Source of the DNA: Isoetes taiwanensis
Taxonomy: Eukaryota; Streptophyta; Lycopodiopsida; Isoetales; Isoetaceae
DNA length: 64,000 bases
Direction of reading: 5' to 3'
Assembly (NCBI GenBank): GCA_021234155.1
Contig: JAJEKV010000140.1
Location: forward strand, 646,858 to 710,857
Position 1 is the first letter of the stretch. Each line of letters starts with the position of its first letter. This document shows positions 34,272 to 44,756 of the stretch, in pieces. The position numbers and the translations under genes were made by a program. Under the pieces are notes generated by a model, which saw nothing but the letters and a program-made list of their open reading frames with translations, was not told where the DNA came from and ran no database searches.

Positions 34272-36140
34272 GGGTGAAAATATCCTTACCTTGGTTTTGG
34301 TGATTCCATCGCGGTGATACTCTCCTGCGGAATCACTAACCCTCCTGCCCCGTTATCTGTACCTGCCCCGTTATCCGTACCTGACAGGCTCCATTTTATA
34401 CCTTCCGGCGGAATCACATCTGTAAAATACCACTGGACGGAATCACCACCATTTTATTCTACGCGATGGAATCACATGGAATTGATCCTTCGGGGTGGAA
34501 TCACTGTACATCGTAATATTCTTTCCCGTGGAATCACCGCGTACGATAATATTCTCTCCCGTGGAATCACCGCGTAAATATTCTCCCCCGTGGAATCACC
34601 GCGTAACTATTCTTCTACGTAGAATCACCGCGGTAATATTCTCCGCTGTGGAATCACCGCGTACTATTCAAGAAGGAATCACCTGGAGACCTTTGAAGCT
34701 GCAGGCAGGGAGGAAAAATTGGCAGATGGTTCAATTCCAGCAGAAGTTTATGCCTGATTCTATAAAAATAGTTGAGGATGGTTTAAGCAAAGCCTTGAAG
34801 ATCATGAAGAAAATTAATGCTAAACCAATGGTGCAAAAAAACAAGCTGGGCTACTCCTATCCATTGTTATGCTGTGCAAGAACATTTCGATTTGAACCCC
34901 TTGTCAATATCGGCAATGCCATGGGCTGCTTCAAAGCAAGAATAAGAAACAAGAAACATGCCTTTTTTTTATGCCAAAAAATGGAATAGAACACCATTTT
35001 CTCTAGATTTAACAACAGAAACAGAAACCCCATTGCTTGCTGCCATTAATCTGTGAAACAAATTTAGGGGGATCAGGGTCGGAAATACCTGTCTTCTCTT
35101 CTCTTTCTGTAGGAAAATTACCATTGAAGAAAGCTGTTACAAGGGTCTATTTTGCTCCAAAGGAAAAAGTTGTCAGGCTTGCTGCAGCGACAGAGATGAG
35201 AAGGAACCCAACAAGCAATGACCAGAAGTGCACCTTCTTTCCCACATGGACTGCCCGGTGCACTGTCAGGCCTGAAAACGAAGCCTGGGGTTTAGAAAAA
35301 AATTGGGCGATTGCAGAGTTCTGGCCAACACTCATTTTACGCTTCTGGATTTTGAGCTGAAGGCGCTCCTCCTCTGTATCAAGCTGGATGAATTTAAGAT
35401 TCAGAGCTTGAAGCGCTTCTGCTGAAATATTCTGCGTAAATATTCTGCTTGAAGGGCCGATGCTGCTGCTGCAGCTGCTATACTCACTTCAAAAACCGTT
35501 CTGCTCTTATGGGTTGGTCCTATTGTCAACAAATCAACAGAGAGGGAAAGATAAAAGAACCCTCTTGATGCCACCACACCTAGAAGCCGGATGTAGGCTA
35601 GGAGGTCACCGGAGCGACCTGGAAAGGAAGGTAAGTTACAGAAGACCACAGGCATCGGGATTGGCATTGGAATCGGCATCGGAGTCGGCTGCAGCCCCTA
35701 CAGAGCGATTCCCCTACCGATGCTTCCATCTTCTCCTCCATCTTCTCCTCAAATCAGTCGGAGCACGCCGCCATAGCCGAAAAACCCCAGCCGGAGCAAG
35801 CCGCCATAGCAAAAAAAAAAACCCCACAATAACAGGACGTCAAAAATTCAAATTTTTACTGAGATATTCCAGATGGTGATTCTGTAACATGGAATAAAAG
35901 GGCGGTGATTCCGTCCCGCGGTATTTTACAGAGGTGATTCCGCCGGAAGGTATAAAATAGACGGTCAGGATGCACCCTTTAGATGGATGGCTGGGATCAA
36001 TCAGAAGGTACACCTGACGCTGTCAGGTACGAATAACGGGGCCTCCGGAACGGATCCCGTTTCCGGAGGGTTAGTGATTCCGCGGGAAAGTATTCACCGC
36101 GATGGAATCAACCAAAACCAGGGTAACGATATTTTCACCC
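34272..36140. mobile_element. TIR transposon with long inverted ends
   Basis: The left end (34272, GGGTGAAAATATC...) and the right end (..GATATTTTCACCC, 36140) are inverted repeats. They stay alignable for roughly 130 bp or more, including GGTTTTGG, ATTCCATCGCGGTGA, GCGGAATCACTAACCCTCC and CCCCGTTAT. The interior near the left end repeats GTGGAATCACCGCG about every 29-33 bp at 34528, 34561, 34590, 34619 (one base changed) and 34648. Long TIRs starting with G suggest a Mutator-like element, but no 9-bp target duplication is visible, so the superfamily is open. The middle has no transposase, so the element is non-autonomous. Confidence 0.72.
34680..35880. other. Interior of the TIR element, possible captured gene fragments
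   Basis: Plus-strand frame 34495-34989 passes from the terminal repeats into a protein-like stretch (WQMVQFQQKFMPDSIKIVED, then LGYSYPLLCCARTFRFEP). The minus strand at 35335-35147 encodes a peptide with a hydrophobic run (WSLLVGFLLISVAAASLT). Neither matches a family I can name. Such pieces are what captured host-gene fragments look like in Pack-type elements, but this is inference. Confidence 0.3.
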
Positions 36141-36146
36141 GTGATA

Positions 36147-38409
36147 ATGGACGAAGGCGCAGGTAAAGCGGCCGCGTTCGCGGCAGCCGGTAACAGGCCT
36201 ATGTTAGACCCAGGTGATTTCAACGGGGGCACAGGGCCTCTGATTCACCCTTCTTCCACAGCTCAGGGCTGGACAACAGCCGGTCATCAGGCCATTGGGG
36301 CTCCCTGTAAACCATCCCCAATCGAAGGGGGGCTTCCAACAAATCCCATCCAAAATTTGGGGCTTCTGCCCTGCAAGAGGTAAATCAATCCACTAGTCCG
36401 CTTTATAAGAGTTCTAGCCTAGCTACAAGAGTCTCTGTCTTACATAGCATAGACCACTCCCCAAAAGGGGCAAACAGAAATGGAGCGGGGAAGATAAAAG
36501 GAAGGGAAGATTAGGCTCCCATTGCATGCGTGAGTGCTTTTGGCGCTATCCATAAATTGAAAAACTCAATGTTAGGAGCAGAGGCAGGAATTAGTGTGAA
36601 AGGGCAGAAACAATCCACTCATGCAGAAATATTAGAAATATCAGACTCAACCATGAAAGATGTAGCAACAAGAGTGAGTGAGAACGGGCAGAAAAAATCC
36701 ATTCAATCTAGTATGTCAGACTCAACTATGGAAGAGGTTGTAACCGTTGCAGACGAGAAAGCAATAGAATCAAATAATAAATTACCATAGATGAAGTGCA
36801 GATCTACAATATTGGCAGAAGCCTTACATGAAGAGAAACAAAACGCAGAGATACTCGCAAAAGAGGATTTACTTCATCGTAATCTAGGGAGATGGGCAAA
36901 AGAGGGTCTATTTCATCAAAGCACAGGCACTAAATTACTATCTCCACAAGGCACCATCACTACAAAAGACGTGAATGTAGAAGGGCATAACAATATTGCA
37001 AACCCAGACTCAGCTAGTGGCGGTACAAGGAATAACGTAAGGGAGGCTTGGAAAAACAACGACACAATAGCAAGAGTCAACAAGCCTAGATTCTCAGAAT
37101 GGATAAAGAGCAGTGTGCCAATAGAAATAGCCAGGAGTTTGAGAGTAGATGCAGCACTTAGAACAATAGAAGCAGGTTTTGCCCAAGATCTGAGCAAATT
37201 AAATATAGGCCAGCCTGAAAAAAAAAAAGGAACTGAAAGCGTTGGAAATATGGAAGTAGATGAGGAGTCTAACTTTCCAATAGCAGAGATAGACCATGGT
37301 ATGCATGTAAAAGTGGTGGAGAATTTGGTATCACGATCTGTTATAGGATTCTTTACAGGAGGATTCCTGGACTTTCGTAAACTAGAATTCTGGTTGTCAA
37401 CACACTTGAAAATGTTAGGTTTGCCTCAGCATGAATCTCTAAAGGCACTAGGTGGCAACTTCTTCCTCATCTTATTCCATAGTGAAGACACAGTAGATAA
37501 GATGGTGGCTCGCGCTGCGGACACCTTTATGGGGGAATACATCTTATACCAATATTATTCTCCTGGCTTCTCCCCCCATCAAATGTCAGCAATCAAGATC
37601 CCATGCTGGTTGGAGATCGAACACCTACCTCCAGACATGCTAATACCTGAGTTTTTAAAGGTTATTGCTAACACAATAAGCGCTTATATCTCACATTCCA
37701 TAGCCAGAGGGCCAAGGATTTGTGTAGCAATTCCAGCAAAGGTGAGCATACCCAAGGGGGTGATAGTTAAGACTGGCAATTGCTCTTTCAAATTTCCCTT
37801 GAAGTTGACTAACAAATGGGAAATATACAGAATGTTTCCAGATCTAAAAATTGAAGGGCTGGAAGAGAACCCATAGGCAAGATCTAAAGAAGAAATGAGT
37901 TCTCAGCATCAAGCACAGAACGATAATCCCCAAGTTCCCTCCACACGTGATGGGGTCCCAACGAGCCACTCCACTGCTCCTGTAACAATTACCCCATGTG
38001 TCCCAAGTCGAGGAGTAGAAACCCCTAACACTAGCAACGCGACATCTCCAACCAAGAGACCTACATCAGATCCTATCATCTCTACAACAGTTGAGGGCTC
38101 GTCAAAAACAGAAGGTCAAACTTGGGAAGTGGGAGGGGCCAGGCAAAAAGGGAGAACCAGAAATATTGCTCGAAAAAGCGGAGGGCCTCGCCCAAAGTCC
38201 CCTCCTCAGATGTCTCTCGGCACTCAAATTGTCTATGAGGTAAACAATCCCTTCTCTCAGTACATTAAAGAAGTAATGAATTCAGAGGAGGCATTGCCAG
38301 AAAAGGTGAAAGAACATCGAGGAGATATTGTAGTATGTGGAGAGTTGACTGCTATAGAGAGTGCCCTCCCACCACACAGGAATCTGTGGGCAGACCTCCC
38401 AATGGAAGA
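36147..38409 (+). pseudogene. LINE ORF1 (DUF4283-like) pseudogene
   Basis: ORF1 of plant L1-type LINEs encodes an RNA-binding protein. The frame starts at 36147 (MDEGAGKAAAFAAAGNR), shifts frame near 36355, then runs in one frame to 38409 through three amber stops (36512, 36788, 37874). The central part (37270-37870) has VVENLVSRSVIGFFTGGFLD, LEFWLSTHLKMLGLP, FFLILFHSEDTVDKMV and IKIPCWLEIEHLPPDMLI, the DUF4283 pattern. The C-terminal part is low-complexity and ends where an LTR inserts at 38410. No ORF2 (endonuclease and reverse transcriptase) is in the window. The left end abuts the TIR element by six bases. Confidence 0.8.
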
Positions 38410-39163
38410 TGTGACGCTCCCTGCTAAATATACGGCATCCGGCCGTACACTCGGCAGGAAATCCCCCATCCGGTCCTTCAACCGCACGGGCCCTCCGTCT
38501 ATCCCGCACTCTGAGATGATCGTGGTGCGGGAAGGGGACACGAAGGTGTCTTGCGTGCCCTTCCCCTATGGGCTTCTATCACAGCGGAAGCACAAATATC
38601 GTCAGAACTAGCAATACAAAACACATACTACCTCGAAGGGTAGCTCATGCACATATCCATAGGTGCAAAGAACACAATCATATGCCATAAAACAGGAGAG
38701 CTCCTACCCGTGGCTCCGACACATAGGGGGAGTCAACTGACTGGATAGGCCTCAAGATAGAGCAGACCGAGTCATAACAATGGCGGGGCTGGCATAAGAC
38801 AATGGCTAGGGTTGACCACTCCATCCGCCCCTCCTGTGCATGCTTTGCAGATGGGCTAGATCAGGCTCTGACATGACTCTAACCTCCCGGATACGCAATC
38901 CCATGGCATCACCCATCGGGACTACTCCAGGTTGCATCTCCCTGGTCCGTCGAGGTAGGAAGGGTTGCATCTCCCCTTCCCGGGGTCTAGAGGCTCCACG
39001 GGCGGCTAGAGAATCGTGGTGACACACGATTCGTACCCGACTGAACCCCCCAAAACAAGAGCCAAGCTGACACTTGCAACTCTTGAGAGGCAGGGCGACA
39101 CCATCGCCCCATGAGGTGTCGGACCCATGCTCGGCCCACACGAAGTGACCGACCATAAGCCTA
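38410..39163 (-). repeat. Chromovirus LTR inserted in the LINE, cut by the CACTA-like element
   Basis: The sequence from TGTGACGCTCCC onward matches the minus-strand LTR at 9807-10556 closely. Its low-coordinate end adjoins LINE sequence, not a primer-binding site, so it is a 3' LTR or a solo LTR. The alignment runs to gaccataagccta, where a CACTACAAAA terminus takes over. The remaining LTR (continuing gcccactatggg) is not found downstream in the window. Confidence 0.85.
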
Positions 39164-39675
39164 CACTACAAAACCAAAGCCCTGTTACGACGTCTATTAC
39201 GACGTCCAGACGTCGTTTGCACGTCGATGATCGACGTCAAAACGTCGATAAACGACGGCTATTTCGACGTCGGTGCGTCGATAAACGACGTTTATGCGTC
39301 GCTATACGCGTCGCAACCGCGGCGTCTTTAAGCAACGACTTGACGTCGTTCAACGTCGTTTGCACATCGTTTGGGTCAGCCACGCGGCTTCGCCGCTAGA
39401 GGGAGGCCCGGGGCGTCGGCCGGGCGTGGGCGTGATGACTGGCAACGTCGCTCAACAACGAAAAGTACACGCCATCATGTCCGCCCCATATGGCGTTGCC
39501 GGTACAGAAGCCGGCGTGGTCGCCGCGTGTGAAACGCCGCTCAACGACGTTACCGGGCGTGGTCGCCACCTGCTGCAAGTGGTGGCCGCCCGTCTGGCGG
39601 CCTAGCCATCGAATAAACAACGCCGTTCAACGACGCCCGACGCATGCCGCATGGCACAACGCCGTTCAACGACGA
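39164..39675. repeat. CACTA terminus and subterminal ACGACGT repeats
   Basis: After the CACTA tip, the first 220 bases carry more than a dozen copies of ACGACG(T) or its complement (A)CGTCGT in both orientations, often with TTA, AAA or TCA flanks. More copies occur to 39670, in a GC-rich stretch. In En/Spm elements such subterminal repeats are binding sites for the TNPA-type protein; here that role is inferred. Confidence 0.72.
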
Positions 39676-40800
39676 TTAAGGAATTTTGATAAAAAAATAT
39701 TTATTTAATATTATTCAATATGATTTAAGCGGACGGATTAATATTCATATTCAAAATTAACAAATATTTAATATAAATAAATATTTAGTAATATTTATTA
39801 ATATTAATATTATCAATAATATTAATAGTATTAATAAATATTAAATATGAACAAAATAAATCGAGAATAAATATTTAAAGATTTAAAAATTCGAAAAATA
39901 GAAACAAATATTGATTAAATTATATTAATGGTAGATAAGCATTATTGTTTAATATGTAATTAAATGTTTAATAAATCTAAGAATAAAAAAATAGAATCGA
40001 GCATAAAATTAACATAACAAAAAAATCACAAATAATAAGAACAAAGCATAAAAAATTTAAATTCAATTCAATTAATATATTTCACAATGTAATTTGCACA
40101 TTACAAAATATATTAAGTCTTTAGTTGTTGCTCTCTTCTTCTTCTTCTTCATTGGCTTCGTCTTCATTTACCTGCATTATATTGTATCGCAACAATTAGT
40201 TCATTGTAGTCACAAATAATTATCTAATGAATGATACACACTTCATCCCCCTTTCACGCTTGCTAGATGGCGACGCTGCGATGGCCGCATGCGCTTTGTT
40301 TGAAGGCCCTTTCGCGTTCATCTTTAGCGGTAGGCGACCAAAGCAAATGGCGCCTATTGAGAATGAGCACCAAAACTAATGTTAGTGTTCAACTCGAGAA
40401 CCTACATTATAAACCAAATTTATACTTACAAATAGCTTATCCGAAAGCCATAACCGCCGGACCAGTCTTATTGGCACTATGGTCGCCACTTGCTTCGTCA
40501 TACCTCGCGTCCAAATGCCTGCTTTGTTCTAGCTTCCCTTTCTTTGATAATATGTTGGCCTTCAAACACTACAATGCAATACAAGGACTTAGTCCACATG
40601 GCATCATCTAATTATAACGACTCATGGGAGAGATGATGTACTTGAAATGCCTCATTAGTCAACCGGATAGGTTTGTGCCACTTCCTCTATCGAGACTCCC
40701 GTAGCTTTGGCAAGAGCTTTTCACCGCTTCTTCGATTACCTCCGCAAAATATAAATAAAATATGAGTACAATGAGGTTATAATGAAGAACGAAAAGAGCC
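39676..40800. other. AT-rich interior of the CACTA-like region
   Basis: 39680-40100 is extremely AT-rich (aatatt-type words) with no coding frame. From 40100 to 40800 short frames exist on both strands. On the minus strand, sequence such as GTAATCGAAGAAGCGGTGA preceded by a pyrimidine-poor AG boundary could be exon remains, but nothing is recognised. Confidence 0.35.
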
Positions 40801-41545
40801 TAATACCGGGTGGCTTTAACATGTTTACCCCGCTTTGAACAAACCTCCCTCCATGAGATCTCTCTCGACTTGAGCTCGGGATATTACGCTTCTAAAAGCT
40901 CCTTGATCCCTCTTTTTCCTCATCATAGGCTCCCGAAGTTCCATTCACCCCTTGTGGACGTTATGGCAAACGCTATTTGTGACACTATTAGCCATCTTCC
41001 AAAAATTGTCGCCATCTGCGGTCTTTGTGGCGGCGGCAACTTGCTACTACACTCAACATACGACTAACATATGAATATGTGTTAGTGAACAAAAAAGGGC
41101 ATAATTCAAGATGAACTCACTCATATTGAAAGAGATGCCTTCGTGGAGGTGGTGCAGGTGGTGCACGATCTTTAACAGAGCTTGAAGAGGAATTGCGTCC
41201 CACTCGGTCGTAAAAGCGGCGGTCGGCTCGCCTTCGGGGGTTCATTCTCCTCGTGTTCTGAACGGGCCCAAGATTGAATTTCGAAGGAGTGTATGAGCTA
41301 TGGCGTGGAGGGTCATGGGCGCCCGGACCTCCGCCTACTTTACCTTTGAAACGGGCGGCGCAATCTCCATTTCTCAAGGGCGACATCCCGAATTGCAAGG
41401 CATTCCACCTATCTTCAGGGTTATCGCCTCGTTGATATCTCGGAGTTCCCTGCTCTTCGTCTTCCTGCTGGATGCGAGGTCCTTTTCCGTCTCTTCGGCG
41501 GTGGTGGTGAGAAGAAGATCCGCCCATAACCACGACGACGAACAT
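40801..41545 (-). CDS. Basic, disordered protein fragment of the CACTA-like region
   Basis: The first minus-strand frame (41545-41117, 142 codons) starts MFVVVVMGGSSSHHHRRRDG. It is rich in Arg, Ser and Pro (RRMNPRRRADRRFYD, APPAPPPRRHLFQYE), as expected for a disordered nucleic-acid-binding protein. Its end meets a plausible 5' splice site (GAGTGAGTTC). A possible 3' splice site (ATGTTAG) lies about 50 bp on. Beyond it, minus-strand frames read FWKMANSVTNSVCHNV and SRAQVERDLMEGG, broken by stops. The arrangement hints at an En/Spm accessory (TNPA-like) gene, but no diagnostic domain is seen. Confidence 0.35.
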
Positions 41546-42030
41546 TATGCATAGGAAAAGAAGGGCTAAACCGCATTTACACGCTTACATTTAAAAACAT
41601 TAGAACGTTAAAAATAAATGGTTAACTTACATTTTATCCTAGAAAAAATCCATACCAAATCCACACAATGGTGGAGGTGGCGGTGGTGGCGAAGCTAAAC
41701 CCGAAGCGACCAACTTAGCCTCTTAAAGGCCTTTGCAGGTTTAGGGTCGTCAATAAGGCTACCAAGCCATCGCGAGAAGTAAAGTTGTGAACAATAGATA
41801 TGCCATCGTCGCATCCCATGGTTCTTTGGACATGTGCAAAAACTTGCAAGTTATTTATATGGAGTGCGATGAATAACATAGTAGGAAAGCAACAAATGTT
41901 AGCAACATGGGAAGTTCATTACAAAACATTGGGATTTGAATAATTAAAAGTGTCTTTATATATTTGGTTATTAGACAATTAAAAAAATTTAATACTCTTA
42001 AACATGGCAAGATATACAATATTGTATTCA

Positions 42031-43616
42031 TTATTTGAGTTGTGACAACAACAATTTTGACATCTCCAAGGCATCCATGCACTTCATGTGTCGTCTTTGT
42101 CTCACAACCATGGTAGAAGATATTCCAACACTTTGTAAGGCTTCAACAACTTCAGAAGCTTTGGGTCGTGATGAGAATACGTCTTCACGTAGGCACATCA
42201 TTCTTGTTTTTTGCTCCTCCAACTTGTCAAGACGTCGTTGGTACATATGGGTTGGATTAATCCATTGGGCATTGTTGTTATTATTAAACCACTCCATTCG
42301 TCGCATAGCTTGCCACGAAATCCGAAGCATCTCATAAATATATCCCAATGCATAGACATCATGAATTTTGTGTCCCCCACACGATCATCATCCTTTGATT
42401 TCTCAAAACACGGTTTCCTCTAACCATGGATATTTTGCTTGTCCATCCGAAAGTAAGTACCGACACTTCAACAAGGGACGACGCTCTTTGGCGTAAAAAT
42501 GAATTGCATTGTCCCAATCACCAATGGCCACCCACACATTTTGGTACTCATCATCAAAATGTAATTTGACTCTCTTGCAATTAAGCTTTTGTGTGAGTGA
42601 AGTGGGCTTTGTGGATCTCAACGACACCTTTACGCTAGGGCAAGAGCTATCTCGGAACATAATTGATATACAACTCGCATTTTGCTCCTAAGTTCAAGCG
42701 CCTATGTGTTTGTCGGTTCTTCTTGGCGCTCTAGCAATTGCATTTGACCATCTTCTAAAACGTGACAAGTTATTAGGTAAATAGTCAAACAAGTGTGCAA
42801 GTGTCTCTCCATTCATGAAAGGTAGAATCACCATTGGCCCTATGGTATCCCCACTAGAGCTAGCAACTTCATATGCAAGTCCAATGGATGTAGCCAAAGG
42901 GGATGCGGGCTCTTGAAGCGTATGTATCTTTGAGCCATCTCATACGTCTCTGCCCTATCTTTGCCCTTGAAAACCCATCCACTGTATAGCTCATCATCTT
43001 GGAAGTGTTGTATTCCGTTGATCTTGATTTGATACGTGCGATGTGTTGGTTTCTCCTCAATAAGGCATATCACATCCATGGCCTCTACGGGCATGGGATC
43101 AACAAAGATTGATGTGTTCATGTGATTCTCCAAAGAAAAGTGGGCCTTGCTAGGCCCTGCTCCACTAGAGCTTCCCCCCTGATGCAAAGCATTTTTAATT
43201 ACCTCAACCCGGCGTGCATTGAGATCCGCAATGATGTTCTTGTGATCCAAACGCTTCTTTGAGGAATTCCATGAAGCTACCCATTCCTTGACACGAGCCC
43301 GGCATTGGGACTTTTAAGTCAAGACCGAATGCTTCAAACATGTCTTCAGTTCATCCATGGGGTTTCCAATCATTGGCTTTACATGTGTGTCAAGGAGAGA
43401 AGTCAACATTTCTTCTTGACCTGGCCATTTTTGTGCTAACTCAAATTGGCACTTCCTTTTCACCTGTCTGACAAAATGGTTGACACGTTGACCAGTTTGC
43501 ATCTCCCGGTCGGGACTTTCGTTAGCACATATCTCATTTATGACCATGCGTCTAATCTCACTAATCATTAGTGTCTTCACAGTCGGGGCCATACCTACAA
43601 ACCAATTTAGATTCAT
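42031..43616 (-). pseudogene. Protein kinase-like gene remnant in the CACTA-like region
   Basis: The exon-like start follows a TTTGTAG boundary (MAPTVKTLMISEIRRMVINE). The frame continues past a TAA (43314-43316) into a segment with ELYSGWVFKGKDRAETYEMA. Across several frames, kinase landmarks appear in the correct order: a hinge block GPMVILPFMNGETLAHLF (about 42793-42840); a weak catalytic-loop-like RSTKPTS; VWVAIGDWDNA in place of DFG (about 42507-42535); KYPWLEETVF in place of an APE block (about 42405-42435); DVYALGYIYEML for subdomain IX (42327-42360); and RPKASEVVEAL for subdomain XI (42137-42168). HRD, DFG and APE are all altered and at least three frameshifts are needed, so it is inactive. 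The N-terminal 150 residues are not recognised. Confidence 0.62.
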
Positions 43617-43908
43617 TAATCTTGCTTTGTGACTTTTTTCAAACCTTCATTATGAATCTTTACCTACTTTCTTAAGAGTTAGTTTCCCTTTTAATTTTTT
43701 TTTTAAAACCAACTATTTAAATTTTTTCTTGCTCTTAACCACTCCACATCAGTGTTTCTTTGACATCCTAACATCTTTTAAAAAACAACATTCTTAACTA
43801 GAAACCCGAAAATCAATAATGCAATTTTTTTCAAAAACCCCGCCCTTGTCCAATCCAAAGATTTCTATTTATTGATATATTATAAAAAAATAAATAAACA
43901 AGGGAAGC

Positions 43909-44240
43909 GTGAGCTTGGACCCGGAACACCTAGTCTTCTCCACTCAAGGCGGAGCCGACCATGCCCCTTGTCCAAGTCTCCCCCAAATTTTTCTAAACTA
44001 AATACATTAATCAATAAAATTACAAGAGTAAACGGTGAGCTTGGACCCGGAACACCTAGTCTTCTCCACTCAAGGCGGAGCCGACCATGCCCTTGTCCAA
44101 GTCTCCCCAATTTTTTCTAAACTAAATACATTAATCAATAAAATTACAAGAGTAAACGGTGAGCTTGGACCCGGAACACCTAGTCTTCTCCACTCAAGGC
44201 GGAGCCGACCATGCCCTTGTCCAAGTCTCCCCAAGTTTTT
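43909..44240. repeat. 125-bp tandem repeat, 2.7 copies
   Basis: A unit starting gtgagcttggacccggaacacc begins at 43909, 44035 and 44159 (periods 126 and 124). Each unit has a GC-rich part (ctccactcaaggcggagccgac) and an AT-rich part (aaatacattaatcaataaaa). The third copy lacks the tail. On the minus strand it lies upstream of the kinase-like remnant and resembles a duplicated exon-intron segment. Confidence 0.85.
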
Positions 44241-44756
44241 TTTAACCTAAATAAAACATTAAAATTTTATTCTCCTACTCAAACTCAAATTCTTACCTAG
44301 AATGTCTTCGAGCTGCGAAAATCGATTTCCAAGAGCGACGCATTTTGTTATTAGTGTACATGCAAAAAAATAAAGGCATTCAATAATTAGAAAACTTACA
44401 TAAATAAAGAAATAAATTAAAAAAAAAAAACAAAAAGACCATTCACGTTGAAAAGATCATTAACATTAAAACTATTTACATTGTTAATTAAAAAGAACTA
44501 TATATTGACATGTAAAAAATGAAAAAAAAAAAAAAAAAGGAAGAACATAAAAAGAAGGGGCCTCGTCTTTCAACGACGTCCCCTTCTTGTAATAAAAAAT
44601 AGAGGAAGAATGGGCCTCGTCTTTCAACGACGTCCTTCTTCCATGGAAAAAAAATAGAAGAAGAAGAAGAAGAAGAAGAAGAAGAAGAAGAAGAAGAAGA
44701 AGAAGAAGAAGAAGAAGAAGAAGAAGAAGAAGAAGAAGAAGAAGAAGAAGAAGAAG
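44241..44756. repeat. ACGACGT motifs and a long (GAA)n tract
   Basis: Two near-identical words, cctcgtctttcaacgacgtcc, occur at about 44562 and 44611. A (GAA)n tract of about 100 bp follows (44656-44756), purine-only on this strand. It ends at the first 3.6-kb repeat unit and accounts for the poly-Leu frame on the minus strand. Confidence 0.85.
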
